A stretch of DNA of 64,000 nucleotides from Lentisphaerota bacterium (GTDB taxonomy: Bacteria > Verrucomicrobiota > Lentisphaeria > Victivallales > Victivallaceae): assembly GCA_015061775.1 (NCBI GenBank), contig SUVY01000005.1:16097-80096 (forward strand). Direction: 5' to 3'. The notes under the pieces were generated by a model. The model made no database searches. It saw only the letters and a list, made by a program, of their open reading frames with translations, and was not told where the DNA came from. Every line of letters begins with the position of its first letter. Positions within the stretch are counted from its first letter, which is position 1. This document shows positions 53,779-60,984 of the stretch, in pieces. A program made the translations under genes and the position numbers.

Positions 53779-54819
53779 ATGCAAATCACCGATTTTTTCA
53801 CCACCTCAAACGGGCAGCAGGCTAAACTCTACACTATCAGAAACGCAAACGGCTTCACCGTCTCCATAACCGACATGGGCGGAACTATCGTCTCGATACT
53901 TACTCCTGACCGCGACGGAAAACTGGTCGATGTCAACCTCGGATATCAGACTCCGGAAACCTATGAGGAGAATCCCTGTTTCTTCGGCGCTCTTATCGGA
54001 AGATTTGCCAACCGCATCCGTCATGGAGCCTTCTCCCTCGGAGGCAAAACGTATCAGCTTGAATGCAACGACAGAAACCGTCCGAACAGTCTGCACGGCG
54101 TCAACTGTTACGGAAGAAGAATGTGGAACGCCAACGTCATTGATGATACCACCTTACAGCTCAAATTGACCAGTCCCGACGGCGACGCAGGTTTTCCCGG
54201 AAAACTCGAAATCGAAGTGGTCTATCATATCGGAGAAGACAACTCCATATCCATTGATTACAAGGCTTCCACCGACGCGCTCACCGTGGTAAACCTCACC
54301 AATCACGCCTACTTCAATCTCGATGGAGAGGGTACGCCTGACTGCAGTTCCCACGAAGTGAAATCAACCGCTTACGCCCGCACAGAAGTCGATGATATTC
54401 TCGCTCCGACCGGAAACTGTCCCGAAGTCAAAGATACTCCATACGATCTTACCGCAGGACGCACCTTTGAAAGCATTTACAATGACCCCGCGCTCCCCAT
54501 CGCGTTCGATGACAACTTCATCATCGCCGATGAGGCAGGAGTCTTCCAGAAGGATGTCTTCAACGTCGTCTCGAAAAAGACCGGAATCTCCCTTGCCGTC
54601 GATACCGATCAGCCCGGAGTTCAGTTCTACATGGGATACTGGCTCGATGGCACTGTCACCGGCAAAAGCGGTAAAAAATATGGATGCCTCGGCGCATTCT
54701 GTCTTGAGACCCAACTCTGGCCCGACTCGGTAAACCATCCTGATTTCCCCAGCGCAGAACTCGCGCCCGGAGAACTCTATACCCAGAAAACCGTTTACCG
54801 CTTCGGTGTCGAGAAGTAA
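53779..54819 (+). CDS. galM: Aldose 1-epimerase (mutarotase)
   Basis: Interconverts alpha and beta anomers of galactose and related sugars. 346 residues of beta-sandwich. GRFANRIRHGAFSLGGKTYQL near residue 73, SLHGVNCYGRRMW near 103, NLTNHAYFNL near 173 with the catalytic His, and the catalytic Glu near the end in SAELAPGELY. AAAAGGAG precedes the ATG. Last gene of the long operon; repeat copy E follows. Confidence 0.93.
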   Translation: MQITDFFTTSNGQQAKLYTIRNANGFTVSITDMGGTIVSILTPDRDGKLVDVNLGYQTPETYEENPCFFGALIGRFANRIRHGAFSLGGKTYQLECNDRNRPNSLHGVNCYGRRMWNANVIDDTTLQLKLTSPDGDAGFPGKLEIEVVYHIGEDNSISIDYKASTDALTVVNLTNHAYFNLDGEGTPDCSSHEVKSTAYARTEVDDILAPTGNCPEVKDTPYDLTAGRTFESIYNDPALPIAFDDNFIIADEAGVFQKDVFNVVSKKTGISLAVDTDQPGVQFYMGYWLDGTVTGKSGKKYGCLGAFCLETQLWPDSVNHPDFPSAELAPGELYTQKTVYRFGVEK

Positions 54820-54837
54820 TTTTACGGTTTCAGGTAA

Positions 54838-54940
54838 ATGATGCGGGGGAAGGGCGGAACTTCTTTTCCCGTGAAAAGAAGTTCCGCCCTTCCCCCGCGC
54901 CCCCTTCCCACCTCAAGAAAAGCGGAGTTCTTTTGTTTTT
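54838..54940 (+). repeat. Modular hairpin repeat, copy E
   Basis: Perfect 26-base arms at 54843-54868 and 54873-54898 around a CCGT loop, with an ATGATGCGG leader end. Small hairpin AAGAA/TTCTT follows (54915-54933). Compared with copy A one A-T pair has become G-C on both arms (GCGGAA/TTCCGC). Lies between convergent galM and the beta-helix gene. Confidence 0.9.
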
Positions 54941-54992
54941 TTACTTGCCCTTATCGGCAACAGAGCATTTTGTTTCTGCCGGTCAGATATTT

Positions 54993-56264
54993 TTATTTGA
55001 CCGGGTTGATGATCTGGCCGTGGTTGGATATGACGTTCACCTGTCCCTGCGTGCGGCAGACTTTGTTGAAAACAAGAGTGTCGATGGTTCCCGAATTATC
55101 GAGGAACGCAAGTTCCTGCTCAAGATGATTTTCAAGTGATACGTCGTCGATAGTCAACTGGGATATGGATGCTCCGCGCTCAACTTCAACCGATGCCGTG
55201 GGAGTTGTATCCTCGATACGGTGAAAGCCGCTTATTTTCAAACTTCCGACATCTCCCTCGTTCTGTATCCAGACCAAACCCCAGTCCGGGCAGCGGTTCC
55301 AATCCTCCTCGAACGGGAGTGCTTTGCTGATAAAAAGATTTTCCAGAACGATGTTGTCAAACACTCCGCGCGGCATATTTTGGAGGAAGTGGGTGAACCC
55401 TATCGCATAACGGTAGAATGAGCCATAGACGTTGCGGATGGTTATATTACGCACCGCGCTTCCGCAAGAAAGCATACGCACTGCTGAGTGGCAGCGGTCG
55501 GCAAAAATTCCGTCAACCAGGATGTTTTCGATTGGACCGAACCCGGGGCTGTCCAACGGAATATCCTCTGCATTGAACGCAAGCAGGTCGTCATAGCAGG
55601 CTCCCTTGAGGTCGTTGATATAACCGTTGCGGCAATGGCCGTCAAAGTGAAGTCCGTCCATGTTGTCTGGAGAGGGATTTCCGAGATTGTAGTCAAAGGT
55701 GATATGGCGGAATGTGAAATTCCGGACATTTCCGCTCTGCACCGCGTAAGCCACGGGATCTTTCAGCGTGATATTTTCCACCTCGAGCCGGTCGATATTG
55801 ACAAAACGCCAGATGACTCCGTAATAGCGGTCGGGGTGGTAGGGAAGATCAGGATTCCACGAAAGCGGCTTGCCGACGACCGGGTCTGCCGGGTAGTCCG
55901 CCGGAACAGGCATACGTTTATACGCATCGGAATTTCCTGCATTGCCGAACTCATCGGCGAGCATCTGGGGGTTGGGAGCCTGCTCAATGTTGTTGCCGTT
56001 CCAGATACCTCCATTGATCAATATATTTTTGTTTCCGTTGACGTGGTCGCTGTTGGTGAGCATCGGAGCGTTGCTCTTTGCAGCAAGGCGCACTTCAGTA
56101 AAGCGTCCGAGCACTAACTCGGTGTCTGAATGGATTTTAAGAGTCGCTGATATCAGATAAAACTTTTCAGGTTCAGGAAGAGCGACCAGCCCTCCTTTAT
56201 CAAGCATCTCCTGAATAGCAGCTGTATCGTCATTAACTCCGTCGCCGTAAAGAGCATATTTCAT
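54993..56264 (-). CDS. Right-handed beta-helix protein, GH28/pectate lyase-like
   Basis: 423 residues without a signal peptide. YGDGVNDDTAAIQEMLDKGG at the start is the standard pectate-lyase/GH28 N-terminal motif. Regular coils follow with INGGIWNGNN, NITLKDPVAYAVQ, NMDGLHFDGHCRNGYINDL and NILVDGIFADRCHSAVRML. The GH28 catalytic Asp pair is not clearly visible; NMDGLHFDG is the best candidate. ATG 56264 is chosen over 56276 because AGGACAG lies just before it. Likely acts on uronate or other plant or mucin oligosaccharides. Own promoter. Confidence 0.75.
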   Translation of the reverse strand: MKYALYGDGVNDDTAAIQEMLDKGGLVALPEPEKFYLISATLKIHSDTELVLGRFTEVRLAAKSNAPMLTNSDHVNGNKNILINGGIWNGNNIEQAPNPQMLADEFGNAGNSDAYKRMPVPADYPADPVVGKPLSWNPDLPYHPDRYYGVIWRFVNIDRLEVENITLKDPVAYAVQSGNVRNFTFRHITFDYNLGNPSPDNMDGLHFDGHCRNGYINDLKGACYDDLLAFNAEDIPLDSPGFGPIENILVDGIFADRCHSAVRMLSCGSAVRNITIRNVYGSFYRYAIGFTHFLQNMPRGVFDNIVLENLFISKALPFEEDWNRCPDWGLVWIQNEGDVGSLKISGFHRIEDTTPTASVEVERGASISQLTIDDVSLENHLEQELAFLDNSGTIDTLVFNKVCRTQGQVNVISNHGQIINPVK

Positions 56265-56308
56265 ATCTGTCCTCATAAATTGATTTGTTTTTTGAACCAG
56301 TGGAGCTT

Positions 56309-56337
56309 AATATAACACCATTTATAAATAAAATCAA
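56309..56337 (-). promoter_or_regulatory. Promoter candidate for the beta-helix gene
   Basis: On the minus strand TTGATT (56337-56332), 17-base spacer, TATATT (56314-56309). Confidence 0.55.
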
Positions 56338-56347
56338 CTTACGTTTC

Positions 56348-56376
56348 TTGCTTTTGCAACTTTGGACGGATATATT
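56348..56376 (+). promoter_or_regulatory. Promoter candidate for the amidotransferase-thiL-tsaE-CPBP operon
   Basis: TTGCTT (56348-56353), 17-base spacer, TATATT (56371-56376), 35 bases before the ATG. Confidence 0.5.
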
Positions 56377-56410
56377 AATAACCGTAGCTATAATAAACGG
56401 AGAACTTACC

Positions 56411-57121
56411 ATGAAACATAAAAAACCGCTTATCGGAGTGACCCCGCTGTACGATCCAGAAACCGACAAATGGTGGATGCAGAAGCCCTACATGGCGCAC
56501 GTTGAAGCCAATGGCGGAATTCCGCTTATGATACAGCCGACCACAAATATCGCCACGCTCGAAGAGACGATCAAGATGCTTGACGGAATTTTGCTCACCG
56601 GAGGTCCGGACGTCGATCCGGCTTATTACGGCGAAAAAAAGCTTCCGGAGTGTGGCTACATCTGCCGTGAGCGTGATGAGATAGACTGCTTTATCGCCAG
56701 AAGAGCTATGGAGCTGGATATTCCGATATTCGGAATCTGCCGCGGACACCAGGTCATCAATGCCGCGCTCGGAGGCGCGTTGTATCAGGACATTCCCTCC
56801 CAGGTCGCCAGCAAGATCAACCACCGCCCCGGAGACCCTCAGCCCAATGGCGCGCATGATATAACTTTCAAAAAAGACTGCGTCATGGGCAAATATCTCG
56901 GTGAAACAAAATTCCACGTCAACAGCTATCACCATCAGGCGGTCAAAACTCCGGCTCCCGGAATCGAGATCGCCGCAGTCTGCGACGACGGAGTGGTAGA
57001 AGCGATATACCATAAAGAAAAGAGATTTGTCTGGGGCGTTCAATGGCATCCGGAAAAATGCCCCATCGACACTCCCTTGAGCATAAAACTCTTCACCGCA
57101 TTTATCGAAGCCTGCAAATAA
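56411..57121 (+). CDS. Class I glutamine amidotransferase-like gamma-glutamyl hydrolase
   Basis: 236 residues, peptidase C26/PuuD family. ILLTGGPDVDPAYYGE near residue 57, nucleophile Cys in FGICRGHQVINAALGG near 110, and the His-Glu pair in WGVQWHPEKCP near 208. Stand-alone hydrolases of this group cleave gamma-glutamyl bonds, for example gamma-glutamyl-GABA or folate polyglutamate. ATG 56411 follows GGAGA; the longer upstream frame overlaps the promoter and is rejected. Its stop shares one base with the thiL start. Confidence 0.85.
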   Translation: MKHKKPLIGVTPLYDPETDKWWMQKPYMAHVEANGGIPLMIQPTTNIATLEETIKMLDGILLTGGPDVDPAYYGEKKLPECGYICRERDEIDCFIARRAMELDIPIFGICRGHQVINAALGGALYQDIPSQVASKINHRPGDPQPNGAHDITFKKDCVMGKYLGETKFHVNSYHHQAVKTPAPGIEIAAVCDDGVVEAIYHKEKRFVWGVQWHPEKCPIDTPLSIKLFTAFIEACK

Positions 57122-57984
57122 TGGAACTTGAACTGCTCGACAACGTTCTCTGCAAATTAAAACAGAACTCTTCCGTCCTGACCGGACCGGGAGACGACTG
57201 CGCCGTCGTCAAAATCGGCGGAGAAAATCTGCTGCTCGCGGTCGATCAGCTCACAATGGATGTCCATTTCACCCAAGACACTTCTCCTGAACGCGCAGGA
57301 GCGAAACTTGTCAAACGAAATTTGAGCGATATCGCTGCCATGGGAGGTACTCCATTATGGATGCTGCTTACCATAAACAACGGCGGTTGCTCTGAAAAGT
57401 GGCTCGAGCGTTTCATCCTCGGAGCTGAAAACTGCGCAGAATCGTATGACGTTCCCATCGTGGGCGGAGACACCTCTTCCATGCCGGGAACAGGATTTTC
57501 CGCCTCGATAACCATTGCAGGAAGAGCCGAAACTCCAGTTCTCCGCTCCGGCGCGCAGGAGAACGACGGCGTTTATGTCACAGGACTTGTCGGAAACAGT
57601 TTTGCGAGCGGTCACCATCTGGATTTTCTTCCGCAGCTCGATGAAGGCAGATTTCTCTCAAAGTACGCCAGCGCGATGATGGACATAAGCGACGGGCTGC
57701 TGCTCGATATCAGCCGCATGGCTCGAGCTTCCCGGGCTGATTTCTTTATCGATCCGCAGAAAGTCTTGCTGCGAAGCGGAGCCGCTCTGCCCGGTGCGCT
57801 CAGAGACGGCGAGGATCACGGGCTTATATTTACTTCATGCAGTGATGTGAGAGATGAATTTACACAACGTTTTCCTGCTACTCCCATCGCAAGGATCGGC
57901 TGGGTGGGCTCCGGCAGAGGCGTTGTCTGGAACTTGAATAACGATCAACCTTTTGATATGAAGAACTCCGGTTATGAACACTGA
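57121..57984 (+). CDS. thiL: Thiamine-monophosphate kinase
   Basis: Phosphorylates thiamine monophosphate to the active diphosphate. 287 residues, somewhat shorter than many ThiL. GPGDDCAVVKI near residue 21, DQLTMDVHF near 43, KRNLSDIAAMGGTP near 65 and VGGDTSS near 115 bind ATP and metals; MMDISDGLLLDISRMA near 197 is also conserved. ATG 57121 overlaps the upstream TAA. Overlaps tsaE by 11 bases. Confidence 0.93.
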   Translation: MELELLDNVLCKLKQNSSVLTGPGDDCAVVKIGGENLLLAVDQLTMDVHFTQDTSPERAGAKLVKRNLSDIAAMGGTPLWMLLTINNGGCSEKWLERFILGAENCAESYDVPIVGGDTSSMPGTGFSASITIAGRAETPVLRSGAQENDGVYVTGLVGNSFASGHHLDFLPQLDEGRFLSKYASAMMDISDGLLLDISRMARASRADFFIDPQKVLLRSGAALPGALRDGEDHGLIFTSCSDVRDEFTQRFPATPIARIGWVGSGRGVVWNLNNDQPFDMKNSGYEH

Positions 57985-58402
57985 AAAAATCACCACCCGC
58001 TCGTTTGAAGAGACGGAAAACGCCGGTTTCGCCCTGGCGAAATCCCTCGGTCTCAACTCCACAGTCCTGCTTTTCGGAAATCTCGGAGCAGGCAAAACCG
58101 TATTTTCCCGCGGATTTGCCCGCGGGCTCGGAATCACAGAACCCGTTTCAAGCCCAACCTACACCATCGTTCAGGAGTATGATATTCCAACTGGAGGCAG
58201 GCTCTATCATCTTGATTTGTACCGCATAAGCGGAGTCGAATCTGCCCTCGCGTTCGGAGTCGATGAGTTTATCGACGATGACAATGCAATAAGGCTTATT
58301 GAGTGGCCCATGCGTATAGATGGTATCCTTCCTGACAACTGTATCAAAGTCACCATCAGCCACATTGATGATGAAACCAGAACCATTGAAATAGAAAAAT
58401 GA
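57974..58402 (+). CDS. tsaE: tRNA t6A synthesis ATPase TsaE
   Basis: 142-residue P-loop protein needed with TsaB and TsaD to make t6A37 in tRNA. Walker A GNLGAGKTVFSRG near residue 35, SSPTYTIVQEY near 60, YHLDLYRI near 78 and a Trp in IEWPMR near 110 are family hallmarks. Starts within thiL and overlaps the CPBP gene by ATGA. Functionally linked to the MtaB-like gene at 48.7 kb, which modifies t6A further. Confidence 0.94.
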   Translation: MNTEKITTRSFEETENAGFALAKSLGLNSTVLLFGNLGAGKTVFSRGFARGLGITEPVSSPTYTIVQEYDIPTGGRLYHLDLYRISGVESALAFGVDEFIDDDNAIRLIEWPMRIDGILPDNCIKVTISHIDDETRTIEIEK

Positions 58403-59112
58403 CTTTTTTCCGGAAAAGCTGGAACTGTGATGTATCGGCACCCGTTCTCGCGGGAATCCTCTTCGCCGCGGTATCGCTGTTCATCTATCCTGTTCCGCAG
58501 CTGTTCTGCGACAGTCAGAACGTCGAAAAACTGCTGATATTCAACTGCTGCGCGGGAGGAATTTTTGTTGCTTTTTCTCTCGCGCTGTTGGCAAATACGA
58601 CTCCATACACCGGAATCAAAGAGAAAATAGGAATATCTCTCCCGGATAAAAAAACTCTGCTGCAATCGCTGCTCGCAGCTCCCTGTCTGCTCGGTGTTAC
58701 TGCCCTCATCACCTGGCATTGGAAATACACGCTAAACCGTCTCGACATCCCCTTTGCAACCAAACAATGGATGATCGAACACATATCTTGCGATGCTCCG
58801 TTCAAACTCTTTCTGATGTTTGTCCTGGTGGTGATCGTCTGCCCGATAGCCGAGGAGCTGATTTTCAGGCGCACGATATTCGGACTCGCAGAAAAAGCCT
58901 TCGGAGCCAATGCCGCAGGTTTTATTACAGCAGGTATTTTTTCAGCTGCACACAGCTTTCTTGCCGGAGCTCCGGGGCTGCTCATTATGGGACTTGCCTT
59001 TCAATGGATATACTCCCGGAAAGGAAACCTCGCAGCATCGATCATTCTGCACAGCGCCTGCAATGCCATCACCCTTGCTCTGGCAACGGCTGCCGCATTT
59101 TATTTCCGGTAA
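58399..59112 (+). CDS. CPBP family intramembrane protease
   Basis: 237 residues, about six to seven helices. The Rce1-like CPBP motifs are AEELIFRRTIFG near residue 152 (EExxxR), and SAAHSF near 192 with the second His-containing block, then HSACNAITLALA near the end. Such proteins cleave within membranes or give self-immunity, but the substrate is unknown. Its last 13 bases overlap the convergent Pmp3 gene. Confidence 0.88.
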   Translation: MTFFRKSWNCDVSAPVLAGILFAAVSLFIYPVPQLFCDSQNVEKLLIFNCCAGGIFVAFSLALLANTTPYTGIKEKIGISLPDKKTLLQSLLAAPCLLGVTALITWHWKYTLNRLDIPFATKQWMIEHISCDAPFKLFLMFVLVVIVCPIAEELIFRRTIFGLAEKAFGANAAGFITAGIFSAAHSFLAGAPGLLIMGLAFQWIYSRKGNLAASIILHSACNAITLALATAAAFYFR

Positions 59113-59309
59113 TAATTTTTATCTTTGATACAGATAAGCAGAGCGTAAATCGTTCCAGGAAGCCAACCGAACAGCGTAAATACCGCCGTCAGTATCACAA
59201 CTCCGCATCCCTTATCGAGAACCGCAAGCGGAGGGCATATCAGGCAGAGCAAATAACGCACAATAAGTCCGAGAATATCACCGCCAGTTACATTGACCCG
59301 GTTAGACAT
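59100..59309 (-). CDS. Pmp3/YqaE family proteolipid (1)
   Basis: 69-residue membrane protein with two helices. Motifs LLCLICPPLAVLDKGCG and LFGWLPGTIYALLIC are the Pmp3 signature. Family members affect membrane potential and cation tolerance in yeast and plants; the bacterial role is mostly unknown. Lies five bases after a paralogue and ends in a convergent overlap with the CPBP gene. Confidence 0.9.
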   Translation of the reverse strand: MSNRVNVTGGDILGLIVRYLLCLICPPLAVLDKGCGVVILTAVFTLFGWLPGTIYALLICIKDKNYYRK

Positions 59310-59314
59310 CAGTC

Positions 59315-59488
59315 TCAGTCTCCTATCTTCTTTTTGTCAGAAGCACAGATTATAAGCGCAACGATCGTTCCCGGAAGCCAGCCGAGAGCGGTCAGCAGCA
59401 GTACCAGCAAAATAGTTCCGCATCCCTTGTCGAAAACCGCAAGCGGAGGGAATATAAAACACAAAAGAAGTCTGATAATAAAATCCAT
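59315..59488 (-). CDS. Pmp3/YqaE family proteolipid (2)
   Basis: A 57-residue frame from ATG 59488 to TGA 59315. The translation contains LLLCFIFPPLAVFDKGCG and LGWLPGTIVALIIC, so it is a full Pmp3 paralogue of the next gene. It ends with ASDKKKIGD. TAG-AGGAG-type spacing to the next gene (GGAGACTGAGACTG before ATG) suggests co-translation. Preceded three bases upstream by the EI24 gene. Confidence 0.88.
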   Translation of the reverse strand: MDFIIRLLLCFIFPPLAVFDKGCGTILLVLLLTALGWLPGTIVALIICASDKKKIGD

Positions 59489-59491
59489 GAT

Positions 59492-60232
59492 TCAAAAACC
59501 CTTTTCTATTTTTTCATTTCTAATTATGACTGCTCCGAGAATGACTCCGGGCAGGAAAAACACAAACAGCAGCGGAAACAGCATGATGACGGCGGTCATC
59601 ACTCCGTAACCGAAAACAATCATCCGGTTCGCCGCGGCGATCTTACGACATTCGGCAAACGAATAACCTCCGGAAAACCATGCCGCAGCGCAATAACTTA
59701 CTCCGAAACGCGCTCCCATGCTCAAAAGTATGATGAGCTGCCCCGCCACCGGAAGAAATATCGTCAGAAATGAGAGCAGCAAAAACAATACTACCGTTCC
59801 TATGCTGTAAAGTGCGGAGCTCAGCAGAAAACCTGCTCCGGATGAAAATGTGCGCCGCACAGGAGTACGAGCGTATTTTTGCTCCTCATAAACTTCGACC
59901 ATACGGTCAAAAAAGAGTGCTCCGGCGATCTCGTACACCGCGCTGCAAGTGGTGACAGCAAAAACTCCGGCAAGCACCAGAAACAGGAAAATAAAAAATC
60001 CCGGAGCTATCTCGACTGTCCATCTGAGCCATTCCGGAAGCATCCTGAAAAAACTGTCGAGCTGCTGTACCGTTTTCTCTGCGCCTAATACCGCCAGCAC
60101 AACGACGAGCAGATAAAATCCCAGCACAAACAGCATCGGCAAAACGGCGTAACGCCACAGCCTGCGTTCGGAGTAAAATGCTGATACTCCGCGCAAGACG
60201 CATGATGTGCCGTAATAAAAATCTTTAAACAT
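59492..60232 (-). CDS. EI24/CysZ-like membrane protein
   Basis: 246 residues with about five to six helices, matching the EI24 domain family: GVSAFYSERRLWRYAVLPMLF at the start, AVYEIAGALFFDRMVEVYEE in the middle, and FAECRKIAAANRMIVFGYG near residue 195. CysZ members transport sulfate, but this branch is uncharacterised. First gene of a three-gene operon with two Pmp3 proteolipids. Confidence 0.83.
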   Translation of the reverse strand: MFKDFYYGTSCVLRGVSAFYSERRLWRYAVLPMLFVLGFYLLVVVLAVLGAEKTVQQLDSFFRMLPEWLRWTVEIAPGFFIFLFLVLAGVFAVTTCSAVYEIAGALFFDRMVEVYEEQKYARTPVRRTFSSGAGFLLSSALYSIGTVVLFLLLSFLTIFLPVAGQLIILLSMGARFGVSYCAAAWFSGGYSFAECRKIAAANRMIVFGYGVMTAVIMLFPLLFVFFLPGVILGAVIIRNEKIEKGF

Positions 60233-60304
60233 TCTATTGATATCCCCGTTTCGTTTTTAATATAACGCCTCTCACCGCAAAAGCAAACCCAATACTCATT
60301 TTTT

Positions 60305-60326
60305 CAACAATTCGCTATCTGGAAAA
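60305..60326. repeat. Direct repeat, left copy
   Basis: CAACAATTCGCTATCTGGAA plus AA; the same 22 bases recur at 60419-60440. The 92 bases between hold the conserved-loop hairpin. Confidence 0.85.
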
Positions 60327-60329
60327 TAC

Positions 60330-60376
60330 ACGACCGCCGCGGCGCAGATGCAAGGCGCGAGATTGACCGCGGGGCG
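60330..60376. repeat. Short hairpin with conserved loop, copy 2
   Basis: CCGCGG at 60337-60342 and 60367-60372 can pair around a loop containing GCAAGGCGCGAGATTGACC (60350-60368), identical to 2682-2700. Stem sequences differ between copies while the core is constant. Confidence 0.5.
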
Positions 60377-60418
60377 CCGCCGCCGTTCAGATCGTCTCAC
60401 AACATTTGAAATATTAAC

Positions 60419-60440
60419 CAACAATTCGCTATCTGGAAAA
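60419..60440. repeat. Direct repeat, right copy
   Basis: Exact 22-base match to 60305-60326. Confidence 0.85.
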
Positions 60441-60477
60441 AATTATCAAAAAAATTCCGCTTTGCGCGTTTTTCGAT

Positions 60478-60505
60478 TTGCAAGACTCAAAAATATCGTT
60501 ATATT
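60478..60505 (+). promoter_or_regulatory. Promoter candidate for the lipoprotein-PhoH operon
   Basis: TTGCAA (60478-60483), 16-base spacer, TATATT (60500-60505): the same boxes and spacing as the nadC promoter. Confidence 0.6.
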
Positions 60506-60567
60506 TAGTTATTGACAGGTATCAGGTATTTTTTCAGACACAAAAACAATCAAAAGGAGAAATAAAA

Positions 60568-60981
60568 ATGAAAAAATCAGTCGTCTGCGCCGCCTTCGCC
60601 GCAATCTTCGCTCTTTCCGGATGCACCATGATCGAATCCACCCAGAAGTTCAACGCCGTCCAGCTCGGAACTCAGACCGAGAAGCACGTCTGCCAGAGCT
60701 TCGTGCAGATCCCCGGATACTTCTTCCTCGGACTTCCCATCTTCGTCGGCAGCGCCAAGGGTGATGGTCAGACCACCATGTTCCGCTACAATGTCACCAC
60801 CGAGAACGCCATGTTCCTGCTGACCCGCGAAGTCAAATCCAAAGGCGCAAGCCGCCTCATCAACGTCAATGTCCGCATGACTGAGCAGCCCATGATGCTG
60901 CCCTTCGTCAGCTACAGAACCGTTCAGGCTTCCGGAACCGGTGTCGGCAACCGCCGCGCCTCCGATATGCAGATGCAGTAA
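60568..60981 (+). CDS. Small lipoprotein of unknown function
   Basis: 137 residues with a clear lipoprotein signal (MKKSVVCAAFAAIFALSGC, lipobox LSGC, Cys19). The mature part has CQSFVQIPGYFFLGLPIFVG and a VNVRMTEQPMMLPFVSYRTV strand region, without a recognised family. ATG 60568 follows AAAGGAGAAA. The GC-rich codon usage and strong promoter suggest high expression. Three bases before the PhoH-like gene. Confidence 0.75.
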   Translation: MKKSVVCAAFAAIFALSGCTMIESTQKFNAVQLGTQTEKHVCQSFVQIPGYFFLGLPIFVGSAKGDGQTTMFRYNVTTENAMFLLTREVKSKGASRLINVNVRMTEQPMMLPFVSYRTVQASGTGVGNRRASDMQMQ

Positions 60982-60984
60982 TCT

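Larger units (their letters stand above)
60233..60567. other. Divergent intergenic region EI24-lipoprotein
   Basis: 335 bases with two 22-base direct repeats flanking a segment that contains the conserved-loop hairpin copy 2, then the lipoprotein promoter. No gene is supported. Confidence 0.6.

Noticed and set aside
59100..59128. Convergent overlap of the CPBP and Pmp3 genes as a frameshift artefact
   Set aside because: Both reading frames are intact to normal family ends; a 13-base tail overlap is plausible.
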